From Pseudomonadota bacterium (GTDB lineage: Bacteria > Desulfobacterota > Desulfarculia > Desulfarculales > Desulfarculaceae), in NCBI GenBank assembly GCA_018902755.1, contig JAHIQI010000069.1, positions 1-64,000 of the forward strand: DNA of 64,000 nt. The letters are read 5' to 3'. The notes beneath the pieces are model-generated. The model ran no database searches, had not been told where the DNA came from, and saw only the letters and a program-made list of their open reading frames with translations. Numbering within the stretch: position 1 is the stretch's first letter; each line of letters opens with the position of its first letter. Positions 32,500 through 43,100 of the stretch are shown one piece after another. Made by a program: the position numbers and the translations under genes.

Positions 32500-33678
32500 A
32501 TGCGAGAGGTAGTAATCACCAGCGCGGCGCGCACTGCGGTCGGCTCTTTTATGGGCGGCCTGTCCAGCCTGAGCGCCACCGATCTGGGCGCGGCGATCAT
32601 CAACGAAGCCATGGCCCGCTCAGGCCTGCAAGGGGCCCAGGTGGACGAGTGCATCATGGGCTGCGTGCTGCCCGCCGGTCTGGGACAGAACCCGTCCCGC
32701 CAGGCGGCGCTCAAGGCGGGCCTGCCCTTCGAGGTGGGCTGCATCACCGTGAACAAGGTCTGCGGCTCGGGCCTCAAGGCGGTGATGCTGGCCGCCCAGG
32801 CGGTGGCCTGTGGCGACGCGGACATCGTGGTGGCCGGAGGCATGGAGAGCATGTCCAACGCTCCTTACCTTTTGCCCAAGGCCCGTACGGGAATGCGCAT
32901 GGGTGACGCCGTGGCAGTGGACTCCATGGTGCACGACGGCCTGTGGGACCACATCAACGATTTTCATATGGGCATGAGCGCCGAGCTGTGCGCCGAGAAG
33001 TACGGCATCAGCCGGGCCGACCAGGACCAGTTCGCCTTTGACAGCTACACCAAGAGCCTCAAGGCGGCGGACCAGGGCCGCTTCGACAGCCAGATAATGC
33101 CGGTGGAGATTCCCCAGCGCAAGGGCGCCCCCAAGGTGGTGGCCCGCGACGAGGGGCTCATGGCCCCGGACCTGGGCAAGCTGGGCTCGCTCAAGGCGGT
33201 GTTCAAGAAAGACGGCACGGTCACCGCGGGCAACGCCTCCAGCCTCAACGACGGCGCGGCGGCGGTGGTTGTGATGGCTGCTGACAAGGCCAGGGAGTTG
33301 GGCATCACCCCCATGGTGCGGGTGGGGGCCCAGGGCGCGGCGGGCATCGACCCCAAGTACGTCTTGGTGGCGCCCATCTACTCCATCCCCAAGGTGGCCG
33401 CCAAGCAGGGTATCGACCCCAAGGCCATCGAGCTCATGGAGGTCAACGAGGCCTTTGCCTCCTCCTCGGTGGCGGTGCAGCGCACCCTGGGCTTGGACCC
33501 CACGCGCATCAATATTTACGGCGGCGGCCTTTCCATAGGCCACCCCATCGGGGCCTCGGGCGCCCGAGTCCTCACCACCTTGATCTACGCCATGAAGGAC
33601 GTGGGCGCGGCCAACGGAATGGCCAGCCTGTGCCTGGGCGGCGGCGAGGCGGTAAGTTTGATCGTGGAGAATTTATAA
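32500..33678 (+). CDS. Acetyl-CoA C-acetyltransferase (thiolase) 1
   Basis: This thiolase family member (392 residues) interconverts two acetyl-CoA and acetoacetyl-CoA or cleaves longer 3-oxoacyl-CoA. The acylated nucleophile is Cys88 in VNKVCGSGLKAVMLA. The other catalytic elements are NEAFA, GHPIGASGAR and CLGGGEA. The usual VNVNGGAIALGHP stretch reads INIYGGGLSIGHP here, unlike the next gene. It is the first of two tandem thiolases followed by enoyl-CoA hydratase and acyl-CoA dehydrogenase, a complete beta-oxidation style set apart from the 3-hydroxyacyl-CoA dehydrogenase, which is missing here. Confidence 0.9.
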   Translation: MREVVITSAARTAVGSFMGGLSSLSATDLGAAIINEAMARSGLQGAQVDECIMGCVLPAGLGQNPSRQAALKAGLPFEVGCITVNKVCGSGLKAVMLAAQAVACGDADIVVAGGMESMSNAPYLLPKARTGMRMGDAVAVDSMVHDGLWDHINDFHMGMSAELCAEKYGISRADQDQFAFDSYTKSLKAADQGRFDSQIMPVEIPQRKGAPKVVARDEGLMAPDLGKLGSLKAVFKKDGTVTAGNASSLNDGAAAVVVMAADKARELGITPMVRVGAQGAAGIDPKYVLVAPIYSIPKVAAKQGIDPKAIELMEVNEAFASSSVAVQRTLGLDPTRINIYGGGLSIGHPIGASGARVLTTLIYAMKDVGAANGMASLCLGGGEAVSLIVENL

Positions 33679-33739
33679 AAAGCCCTCGCGGGCATGACCT
33701 AATTACTTCGGCATTTCGATGCAACACAAGGAGTTTGAC

Positions 33740-34918
33740 ATGACGGAAGCGGTTATCGTAGGCGCGGCCCGGACAGCGGTTGGCAAATTCGGCGGCATGT
33801 ACACCAACGTTTCGGCGGTGGATCTGGGTGTGACCGCTGCCAAGGCCACCCTGGAGCGCGCGGGTGTGGACCCCAGCCAGGTGGATGAGGTCATCCTGGG
33901 CAACGTGTTGGGCGCGGGCCTGGGCCAGAACGTGGCCCGCCAGGTGCAGCTCGGCGCGGGCATGCCCGTGGAGTCCAACGCCTTCACCATCAACAAGGTG
34001 TGCGCCTCGGGCCTCAAGAGCGTCATGCTGGCCGCCCAGGCCGTCAAGTGCGGTGACAGCCGCATCGTGCTGGCCGGTGGCACCGAGAACATGAGCGTGG
34101 CTCCCTACCTGCTGCCCAAGGCCCGCTGGGGCATGCGCATGGGCGACGGCAAGGTGGTGGACTACATGGTCCACGACGGCCTGTTCGACATCTTCAACAA
34201 GTATCACATGGGCATCACCGCCGAGAACGTGGCCGAGAAATACGACATCACCCGCCAGGACCAGGACGAGTTGGCCGTGAGCAGCCAGCAGCGGGCCGAG
34301 GCGGCCATCACCTCCGGCCGCTTCAAGGACGAGATCGTGCCGGTGCTGATTCCCCAGCGCAAGGGCGACCCCAAGGTGGCCGACACCGACGAGCATCCCC
34401 GCTTCGGCGCCAGCATGGAGGCCATGGCCAAGCTGCCCCCGGCCTTCAAGAAGGACGGCACCGTGACCGCGGGCAACGCCTCGGGCATCAACGACGGCGC
34501 GGCCTGCGTGCTGGTGACCAGCCGGGAGACCGCCCAGGAGATGGGCCTGAACGTGCTGGCCAGCATCAAGAGCTACGGCTGGGGCGGCGTTGATCCGTCC
34601 ATCATGGGCGTCGGCCCCATCGCCGCCACCAAGGCCGCCTTGGCCAAGTACGACGGCAAGGTTCAGGACATCGACCTCATCGAGGCCAACGAAGCCTTCG
34701 CCACCCAGGCCCTGGCAGTGACCAAGGAGCTGGGCTTCAATCCCGAGATCGTCAACGTCAACGGCGGAGCCATCGCCCTGGGTCACCCCATCGGCGCCTC
34801 CGGCTGCCGCATCCTGGTGACCTTGCTCTATGAAATGATGAAGCGCGACAGCAAGTTGGGCCTGGCCACCCTGTGCATCGGCGGCGGGCAAGGTGCGGCA
34901 TTGGTTCTAGAGCGTTAG
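33740..34918 (+). CDS. Acetyl-CoA C-acetyltransferase (thiolase) 2
   Basis: This is a second 392-residue thiolase in tandem with the previous gene and clearly paralogous to it. The nucleophile is in INKVCASGLKSVMLA, and NEAFATQ, NVNGGAIALGHPIGASG and CIGGGQGAAL are all canonical. An in-frame ATG at 33719 would add seven residues; AAGGAG just before 33740 makes the later ATG the likely start. The canonical active-site loop suggests ordinary acetoacetyl-CoA thiolase activity; paralogue 1 may have another chain-length range. Confidence 0.92.
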   Translation: MTEAVIVGAARTAVGKFGGMYTNVSAVDLGVTAAKATLERAGVDPSQVDEVILGNVLGAGLGQNVARQVQLGAGMPVESNAFTINKVCASGLKSVMLAAQAVKCGDSRIVLAGGTENMSVAPYLLPKARWGMRMGDGKVVDYMVHDGLFDIFNKYHMGITAENVAEKYDITRQDQDELAVSSQQRAEAAITSGRFKDEIVPVLIPQRKGDPKVADTDEHPRFGASMEAMAKLPPAFKKDGTVTAGNASGINDGAACVLVTSRETAQEMGLNVLASIKSYGWGGVDPSIMGVGPIAATKAALAKYDGKVQDIDLIEANEAFATQALAVTKELGFNPEIVNVNGGAIALGHPIGASGCRILVTLLYEMMKRDSKLGLATLCIGGGQGAALVLER

Positions 34919-34956
34919 AATTTGATTCCTGGTTGGGGATTGGGAGGATAGGGAAG

Positions 34957-35748
34957 ATGGCTTACGAGACGATCCTGTTTGAGACCAACGGCCCGGTGGC
35001 GGTTATCACCATCAACCGGCCCAAGGCCATGAACGCGCTGAGCCCGGTGGTGGTCGGCGAAATTGACCAGGCCATAGCGGCCATCAAGGCCGACGACAGC
35101 ATCGGCGCGGTGATCCTCACCGGCGCCGGAGACAAGGCATTCGTGGCCGGAGCGGACATCGCGGCGATGAGCAAGATGACTCCCCTGGAAGGCCGGGCCT
35201 TCGCCCGCGCGGGCCAGGAGGTGCTGTTTAATATCGAGAAGCTTCCCAAGCCGGTCATCGCGGCGGCCAACGGCTTCGCCCTGGGCGGAGGCTGCGAGAT
35301 CGCCATGGCCTGCGACTTCATATACGCGTCCGAAAACGCCAAATTCGGCCAGCCCGAGATCAACCTGGGCATCATCCCCGGCTTCGGCGGCACCCAGCGC
35401 CTGAGCCGCCTGGTGGGCAGGAACTGGGCCAAGGAGCTGTGCCTCACTGGTGCAATCATCAGCGCCGAGGAGGCCAAGACCATCGGCCTGGTCAACCGGG
35501 TGTTCCCGGCCGACCAACTTATGGACGCGGCCATGAAGGCCGCCCAGGGCATGGCCAAAAAGGGCAAGGTCTCCACTCGTGCCATCAAGGAGCTCATCAA
35601 CAACGGTTACGACATGACCTTGGAGAGAGCCATTCCCATGGAAGCGGAGGCGTTCGCCACCTGCTTCGCCAGCCCCGACCAGGCGGAAGGCATGGGAGCC
35701 TTCCTGGACAAGCGCAAGGCAGAGTTCAAGGGGGGACTGGACAAGTAG
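34957..35748 (+). CDS. Enoyl-CoA hydratase (crotonase family)
   Basis: The enzyme hydrates 2-enoyl-CoA to 3-hydroxyacyl-CoA. The 263-residue protein shows NRPKAMNALS, the oxyanion-hole motif KAFVAGADIAAM, and both crotonase catalytic glutamate motifs, ALGGGCEIAMACD and FGQPEINLGIIPGFGGTQRL. It therefore looks like a real short-chain hydratase (3-hydroxybutyryl-CoA dehydratase type). The frame is open further upstream, but GGAGGATAGGGAAG precedes the ATG at 34957 and the family N-terminus fits. It lies between thiolase 2 and an acyl-CoA dehydrogenase. Confidence 0.92.
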   Translation: MAYETILFETNGPVAVITINRPKAMNALSPVVVGEIDQAIAAIKADDSIGAVILTGAGDKAFVAGADIAAMSKMTPLEGRAFARAGQEVLFNIEKLPKPVIAAANGFALGGGCEIAMACDFIYASENAKFGQPEINLGIIPGFGGTQRLSRLVGRNWAKELCLTGAIISAEEAKTIGLVNRVFPADQLMDAAMKAAQGMAKKGKVSTRAIKELINNGYDMTLERAIPMEAEAFATCFASPDQAEGMGAFLDKRKAEFKGGLDK

Positions 35749-35826
35749 AGGCAAGTAGTTAATTGGTAGTTTGCTCTTTAAAAACTTCACGCGCCCGCAC
35801 GCGCACTTTCGAGAGGAAGTGAACAC

Positions 35827-36975
35827 ATGAACTTCGCACTGACCGAAGAGCAACAGATGGTAAAGGAAACCGCGGCCCGGTTCGCCGACGAGGTGCTGAA
35901 GCCTCAGGCCGCACATTTTGACGAAACCCACGAGCATCCCATGGAGTCCTGCCGCGCCCTAGGCGAGTTGGGCTTCATGGGCATCGCCATGCCCGAGGAG
36001 TACGGCGGAGCCGGACTGGATTACATCTCCTACGTGCTGGCCTTGAGCGAGATCAGCCGGGGAGACGCCAGCGTCGGCGTCATCATGAGCGTGAACAACT
36101 CGCTGTACTGCTTCCCGGTGAACGCCTTCGGTACCGACGAGCAGAAGAAGGCCTTCCTCACCCCCGTGGCCAGCGGCCAGGTGGAAGGCTGCTTCGGGCT
36201 CACCGAGGCCGGCGCGGGCAGCGACCCGGCCGCCATGCGCACCACCGCGGTGCCCGACGGTGACCATTGGGTGCTCAACGGTGAGAAGAAATTCATCACC
36301 AACGGCAACGTGGCCCGCTACGCGGTCATCGCGGCGGTCACCGACAAGGCCGCGGGCTACAAGGGCACCAGCTCATTCATCGTGGACCTGGAAAACACCA
36401 AGGGCTTCTCCGTGGGCCGGGTGGAGGACAAGCTGGGCATCTGCGCCAGCGGCACCGCCGAGCTGGTCTTCGAAGACGCGCGCATCCCCAAGGGCAACCT
36501 CTTGGGCAACCCCGGCGACGGCCTGAAGCAAATGCTCACCACCCTGGACAGCGGACGCATCGGCATCGGCTCCCAGGCCCTGGGCATCGGCAAGGCGGTC
36601 CTGGAAGAAGCGGTGCAGTACGCCGGAGAGCGCGAGCAGTTCGGCCGTCCCATCTCCGCCTTCCAGGCCATCCAGTGGAAGCTGGCCGACATGGCCGCGG
36701 CTCTGGATGCCTCCGAGCTTTTGCTCTTGCGCGCCGCTTGGATGGAAGACCAGCACAAGCACTTCGAGAAGCAGGCGGCCATGGCCAAGATGTTCGCCAG
36801 CGACACGGCCATGAACGCGGCCATCGAGGGCGTGCAGATTCTGGGCGGCTACGGGTACTGCAAGGACTACCCCATGGAGCGCCATATGCGCGACGCCAAG
36901 ATCACCCAGATCTACGAAGGCACCAATGAGATCATGCGCCTGGTCATCGCCAAGAACCTGATGAAGGGCAAGTAA
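35827..36975 (+). CDS. Acyl-CoA dehydrogenase (butyryl-CoA type)
   Basis: The 382-residue flavoprotein starts MNFALTEEQQMVKETAARFA and has FGLTEAGAGSDPAA, NGEKKFITNGN, FGRPISAFQAIQWKLADM and IYEGTNEIMR with catalytic base E364. These are features of short-chain acyl-CoA dehydrogenases. It follows the thiolases and hydratase and is closed by a strong terminator. It has no etf genes next to it, so it probably uses the EtfBA at 7.3-9.3 kb or another Etf. Confidence 0.92.
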   Translation: MNFALTEEQQMVKETAARFADEVLKPQAAHFDETHEHPMESCRALGELGFMGIAMPEEYGGAGLDYISYVLALSEISRGDASVGVIMSVNNSLYCFPVNAFGTDEQKKAFLTPVASGQVEGCFGLTEAGAGSDPAAMRTTAVPDGDHWVLNGEKKFITNGNVARYAVIAAVTDKAAGYKGTSSFIVDLENTKGFSVGRVEDKLGICASGTAELVFEDARIPKGNLLGNPGDGLKQMLTTLDSGRIGIGSQALGIGKAVLEEAVQYAGEREQFGRPISAFQAIQWKLADMAAALDASELLLLRAAWMEDQHKHFEKQAAMAKMFASDTAMNAAIEGVQILGGYGYCKDYPMERHMRDAKITQIYEGTNEIMRLVIAKNLMKGK

Positions 36976-36984
36976 CGCCTAGCC

Positions 36985-37020
36985 AAGGAGGGCCCGGCAT
37001 CGGTCGGGCCCTCCTTTTTT
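36985..37020 (+). terminator. Rho-independent terminator after the acyl-CoA dehydrogenase
   Basis: A perfect stem of GGAGGGCCCG with CGGGCCCTCC (extended by A-T pairs) around a GCATCGGT loop is followed by six T residues. It ends the thiolase-hydratase-dehydrogenase transcript. Confidence 0.92.
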
Positions 37021-37107
37021 CCCTCCTGATCCAGGGGCGGCTTGCCCTCGCCAAAGATCAACCAACGCCGTGCTCCGGTGCGACACAATGGGGGCCAAAT
37101 CAGTTTC

Positions 37108-38073
37108 ATGACACCAGCAGAAAGAGCCCAAAAGGTTATTGCGGGGGACATCCGGGCCGTGGCCCGTTTGATGCGCGACATCGACGACAACGAGCCCGGT
37201 TGGCAGGACGTTCTCAAGCTTCTGTACGCCAAGGCCCGGCGGGCGCGGGTGATAGGGCTGACCGGATCGCCGGGGGTGGGCAAATCCACCATCACCGACG
37301 CCCTGGTGGAGCGCTTCCGCGCCAAGGGGCTAACCGTGGGGGTGGTGGCGGTGGACCCCACCAGTCCCTTCTCCGGCGGGGCCATTTTGGGCGACCGCAT
37401 CCGCATGCAGCGCCACGCCACCGACGAGGGCGTGTTCATCCGCTCCCTGGCCACCCGGGGCCATTTCGGCGGCCTCACCGCTTCGGCCCGGGGGGTGGTT
37501 ACGGTGATGGAGGCCATGGGCCTGGGTGTGGTGCTGGTGGAGACCGTAGGCGTGGGCCAGGACGAGGTGGAGATCGTGCGCATGGCCGACACCACGGTGG
37601 TGGTCACCATCCCAGGCATGGGCGACGACATCCAGGCCATCAAGGCGGGCATCCTGGAGGCCGGGGACATATTCGTGGTAAATAAGGCCGACCGCGACGG
37701 CGCGGGCCGCACGGTGAACGAACTTAAGGGTATGCTTAGCCTGAGCGGGGGCCATAACCGCCGGGCCGGCTGGGAGCCGCCTATCGTCTCCACCTGCGCC
37801 ATAGACGGCAAGGGCATGGACGAGTTGGTGGACACCCTGGATGAGCACTACAAGGTGCTCACCGCCGATGGCGGCCGGATGCTGACCGAGCGCCGCAAGG
37901 AAGGCTTCCGCCGGGAGCTTTTGGAGTTGGTGCAGGCCGGCATGATGCAACGCCTGCTGGCGCGCCTGGAACAGGGAGGGGGCCTGGCCCCGGTGATCGA
38001 GCGGGTGCTGGAAGGGGTCGAAGACCCCTACACGGCCAGCGAAAATATCTTGGCAACCATCCTGGGCGACTGA
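37108..38073 (+). CDS. meaB: MeaB/ArgK family G-protein chaperone
   Basis: MeaB is a GTPase that loads and protects cobalamin in methylmalonyl-CoA mutase or relatives. The 321-residue protein has Walker A GSPGVGKST, the switch region VDPTSPFSGGAILGDRIRM and ETVGVGQDEVEI, and NKADRDGA. An in-frame ATG at 37042 is possible, but family similarity begins at MTPAERAQKVIAGD (37108). The mutase genes are not in the window. It is followed by an XRE-cupin regulator and an acyl-CoA dehydrogenase, suggesting use in an acyl-CoA rearrangement or propionate route. Confidence 0.92.
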   Translation: MTPAERAQKVIAGDIRAVARLMRDIDDNEPGWQDVLKLLYAKARRARVIGLTGSPGVGKSTITDALVERFRAKGLTVGVVAVDPTSPFSGGAILGDRIRMQRHATDEGVFIRSLATRGHFGGLTASARGVVTVMEAMGLGVVLVETVGVGQDEVEIVRMADTTVVVTIPGMGDDIQAIKAGILEAGDIFVVNKADRDGAGRTVNELKGMLSLSGGHNRRAGWEPPIVSTCAIDGKGMDELVDTLDEHYKVLTADGGRMLTERRKEGFRRELLELVQAGMMQRLLARLEQGGGLAPVIERVLEGVEDPYTASENILATILGD

Positions 38074-38096
38074 GGGTCCAGGGGAGGAGTGGAGTC

Positions 38097-38648
38097 GTGG
38101 CACGTAAAGTAAAACGTCAGTCCCTGGGCCAGCGCATCAGGCGGCTGCGCGAGAGCCGGGAGATGAGCCTGGAGACGGTGGCCAACATGACCGGCCAATC
38201 CGTGGAAAACCTGGCCCGCATCGAGAAAGACGAGATGATCCCGCCGGTGGCCCTGCTCTTGACCCTGTCCCGGGCCCTGGAGGTGGACAGCGGCGAGCTC
38301 CTCAAGGACGAGGAAGAGGCCGAGGCCGCAGAGCGCCGGGTGGACGCGGTTAAAAAGCGCACCGACCACTACTCCTACCGGGTGCTCACCCCTGAAGCGG
38401 GGCACCGCCATCTGAAGAGCTTTCTGGTCACCATCGACCCCACCAGCGATCTGGAGGGGGCGGGCTACCAGCACGAGGGCGAGGAATTCGTCTACGTGCT
38501 AAAGGGCCAAGCGGAAGTCAAGGTGGGCCAGAACCTTAACCAACTCAACACCGGCGACAGCCTGCATTTCAACTCCAGCCTGGTGCACACCCTGAGGAAC
38601 CCGGGGGAAGAGACCGCCGAACTTCTGGTCGTTCTGTACACTCCGTAG
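38097..38648 (+). CDS. XRE-cupin transcriptional regulator
   Basis: The 183-residue protein has an N-terminal XRE helix-turn-helix (about 8-65, GQRIRRLRESREMSLETVAN) and a C-terminal cupin barrel (about 105-182, with GYQHEGEEFVYVLKGQAEV and LHFNSSLVHTLRN) that would bind a small ligand. Such proteins often regulate neighbouring catabolic genes. The start is GTG at 38097 with GGAGG upstream. It lies between meaB and an acyl-CoA dehydrogenase, which are its likely targets; the ligand is unknown. Confidence 0.88.
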   Translation: MARKVKRQSLGQRIRRLRESREMSLETVANMTGQSVENLARIEKDEMIPPVALLLTLSRALEVDSGELLKDEEEAEAAERRVDAVKKRTDHYSYRVLTPEAGHRHLKSFLVTIDPTSDLEGAGYQHEGEEFVYVLKGQAEVKVGQNLNQLNTGDSLHFNSSLVHTLRNPGEETAELLVVLYTP

Positions 38649-38663
38649 CACCGGGAGGAGAAC

Positions 38664-39818
<1,155 letters not shown>

Positions 39819-39841
39819 AGCGGGCAAGCATTTTGGAAGAA

Positions 39842-39870
39842 TAAAGGGCGGGGGCAACCCCGCCTTTTTC
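39842..39870. terminator. Bidirectional terminator between convergent genes
   Basis: GGCGGGG and CCCCGCC pair around a GCAA loop (39847-39864), flanked by an A-rich left side and T5 on the right. It serves the plus-strand dehydrogenase and, with CTTTATT on the minus strand, the lipoprotein end of the dnaE transcript. Confidence 0.85.
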
Positions 39871-40178
39871 TATTCAAACGGCTTGCTGGTGTAACGGTAG
39901 GCCCGGAGAATCTTTTTCTCATTGTCAAAGGTGAGGTAGAGGCGCTCCTTGACGATTCCGCCGGAGCGCTCCTTGAGCCAATAGGCAGTGAACATGGTCT
40001 GACCCGGCGAGGTGCTGGTGGGCTTGCCCCAGCGGTCCACCGCCTCGGCGTAGGTGAGCACCCCCACCTCCTTGCTCAGACTTTCCTCCACCGCGCCGAA
40101 GCGGCTGGCTCCGCCGCAGGCCGTGGCCAAGAGGATCAGCCCCGCCAGGGCCGCGATGATTGCGTGACGAAAACCCAT
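39870..40178 (-). CDS. Small lipoprotein, unknown function
   Basis: The 102-residue protein has a lipoprotein signal peptide (hydrophobic 6-19, lipobox ATAC with Cys21) and a small mature domain with TYAEAVDRWGKPTST and an aromatic, positively charged end. This domain recalls BamE/SmpA-like folds, though that is only a resemblance. It is last in the guaBA-dnaE transcript, six bases after dnaE. Function is not known to me. Confidence 0.75.
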   Translation of the reverse strand: MGFRHAIIAALAGLILLATACGGASRFGAVEESLSKEVGVLTYAEAVDRWGKPTSTSPGQTMFTAYWLKERSGGIVKERLYLTFDNEKKILRAYRYTSKPFE

Positions 40179-40183
40179 ACGAC

Positions 40184-43100
40184 CTAATCCCCGTTCAGCA
40201 CCGGCTCCACCACCGGGTGGCCGAAAAGCTCGTTGACCTGGTCGAACAGGCCAGGGGCCGCCTCCACCCGGTACTGTCCAGGCAGGGCCAACACCGCCTC
40301 GCCCTTGCCGGGCACGTTCAAATGCAGCGACACCCGGCAGGCGCCGGGATACTTGGCCAGGGCCTGGCGCAGGAGCACCATCTTCTCATGGGTGAGGCCG
40401 GTGGCCTCGATGCGCAGGCGCAGGCGGCTGGTGCGGGCCTGGGCTGCCCCGGTCAGGGGCTCCACCGAGGTGGCCTTTATCTTGATGCCCCGCTCGTCCT
40501 TGTCCACGGTGCCCTTGACCAGCAGCGGCTCCTCGCCGTTTAGAAAGGGCGCGGCCTTGGCGTAGCAGTCGGGGAAGCAGATCACCTCCACGGTGCCCTT
40601 GAGGTCCTCCATGTCCACGAAGGCCATGCGGTCGCCCTTTTTGGTGATCTTTTCCTTAACCTTGGCCGCGACTCCGGCCATGGTGATGCTCATGCCGTCG
40701 CTGGCCGCCTTGAGGCTCACCGTGTCCAGGGTGCCCAAGCGCTTGATCTCGGTCTGGTAGTCGCTCAGCGGGTGCCCGGTGATGTAAAAGCCGATGGCCT
40801 CCTTTTCGAAGGACAGGCGGTCGGATTCGCGCCAGGCGGGCACGTCCGGCAGCTCCGGCGCGGCGGCCTCGGCTCCTCCGCTCATGAGGTCGAAGATGGA
40901 GGATTGGCCCGCGTCAATGTCCCGGCGCATCTTCTGCCCGTGCTCCAGGGCCTCGTCCAGCACGGCCATGAGTTGGGCCCGGTGGGCTCCGGTGCTGTCA
41001 AAGGCCCCGCACTTGACCAGGCTCTCCAACACCCGGCGGTTGACCTTGCGCAGGTCCGCTCGCTCGCACAGGTCGTGCAGGCCGGTGAACTCGCCGCCTT
41101 CCCCCCTGGCCGCGATGATGGCCTCCACCGCGCCTCGGCCCACGTTCTTCACCGCCGCCAGCCCGAAGCGGATGGCGTTGTCGGCCACGGTGAAGTCGAT
41201 GACCGAGTGGTTGATGTCCGGCGGCAAGACGGTGAGCCCGCGTTCGCGGCACTCACCGATGTGGGCCATGACCTTGTCGGTGTCGTTGACCTCGCTGGTC
41301 AAAAGCGCGGCCATGAACTCCAGGGGATAGTGGGCTTTTAGAAAGGCGGTCTGGAATGCGATGAGGGCGTAGGCCGCGGAGTGGGACTTGTTGAAGCCAT
41401 AGCCCGCGAACTTTTCGATGAGGTCGAATAGGGCGCCCGACTTTTCGCGGGGTATGCCGTTGTCCAGGGCGCCATCCAGGAAGCGCTCCTTTTGCTGGCT
41501 CATGACCTGAGGATCTTTTTTGCCCATGGCCCGGCGCAGGATGTCGCCTTCACCCAGGGAGTAGCCGGCCAAGCGGCCGGCGATCTCCATGACCTGCTCC
41601 TGGTACACGATGACCCCGTAGGTTTCCTTCAGGACCGGCTCCAACTGGGGCAGATCGTAGGACACCTTTTTGGTGCCGTGCTTGCGGGCCACGAAGTCGT
41701 CCACCATGCCCGACTCCAAGGGGCCGGGCCGGTACAGGGCCACCAGGGCGATGACGTCCTCGAACACCTCGGGCCTCAGCTTGGCCAGCAGCTCCTTCAT
41801 GCCCGAGGACTCCAGCTGGAACACGCCGGTGGTGTCTCCCCTGGAAAGCAGCTCGTAGGTGGCCTTGTCCTCCAGGTCGATGTCCTCGATGGCGAACTCG
41901 GGGTCGTGGTTGTGGCGCACCATCTCCACGGCCAGGGCGATGACCGTGAGGGTTTTGAGCCCCAAAAAGTCGAACTTGATAAGCCCGGCCTTTTCCACGC
42001 ACTTCATGTCGAACTGGGTGACGTTTTCCTCGCCGGTGCCCCGGTACAGCGGAACCACCTGGTCCAGGGGCACGTCGCCGATGACCACCCCGGCGGCGTG
42101 GGTGGAGGCATGGCGGGGCAGGCCCTCCAGGGAGCGGGCGATGTCCAGGAGCTTGCGCACCAGGGGGTCGGAATCCATGCGCTCCTTGAGGCGGGGCTCG
42201 GAATCCAGCGCCTCGTCCAGGGTGATGCCCAGCTTGGAGGGCACCAATTTAGCGATCTGGTCCACCTCGGCGTAGGGGATGTTCATGGCCCGGCCCACGT
42301 CGCGCAGCACCGCCCGGGCCTGCATGGTCCCGTAGGTGATGATCTGGGAAACGTGGTCGGCCCCGTACTTTTGGGTGACGTACTCGATCACCTCGCCCCG
42401 GCGGTTGTAGCAAAAGTCCACGTCGATGTCGGGCATGGACTTGCGCTCTATGTTCAGAAAGCGCTCGAAGATCAGCTTGTAGCGGATGGGGTCCAGGTCG
42501 GTGATGCGCATGGAGTAAGCCACCAGGCTGCCGGCGGCCGAACCGCGCCCCGGACCCACGGGGATGCCGTGGTCCTTGGCCCAGTTGATGAAGTCGGCCA
42601 CCACCAAAAAGTAGCCGGGGAAGCCCATCTTGCACAGCACGTCCAGCTCGTATTCCAGGCGGTCTTTGTACTCCTGGCGGTCCACGGCCAGGCCCCGCTG
42701 CTTCATCTCCTCCAGGCGCTTGTCCAAGCCCTCCCAGGAGACCTTGCGCAGGCGGTCCTCGGAGGTTTCGCCGTTGTCCAGGTGGAACACCGGAAACCTG
42801 AGCTGACCCAGGGGTATCTCCAACTCGCAGCGCTCGGCAATGTCGGCGGTGTTGGAAATGGCCTCCGGAATCTCGGGGAAGAGATCGGCCATCTCCTGGG
42901 GCGACTTGAAATAGATCTCCCCCGACAGCTTCATGCGGTCGGTCGCTTCCACCGTCTTTCCGGTCTGGATGCAAAGAAGCACGTCGTGGGCCTCGTGGTC
43001 CTCGCGGCGCAGATAGTGGCAGTCGTTGGTGGCCACCAGGCCCAGGCCCAGTCGCCTGGCCAGGTCGATGAGCCCCGGGTTGACCTTTTTCTGCTCTGGA

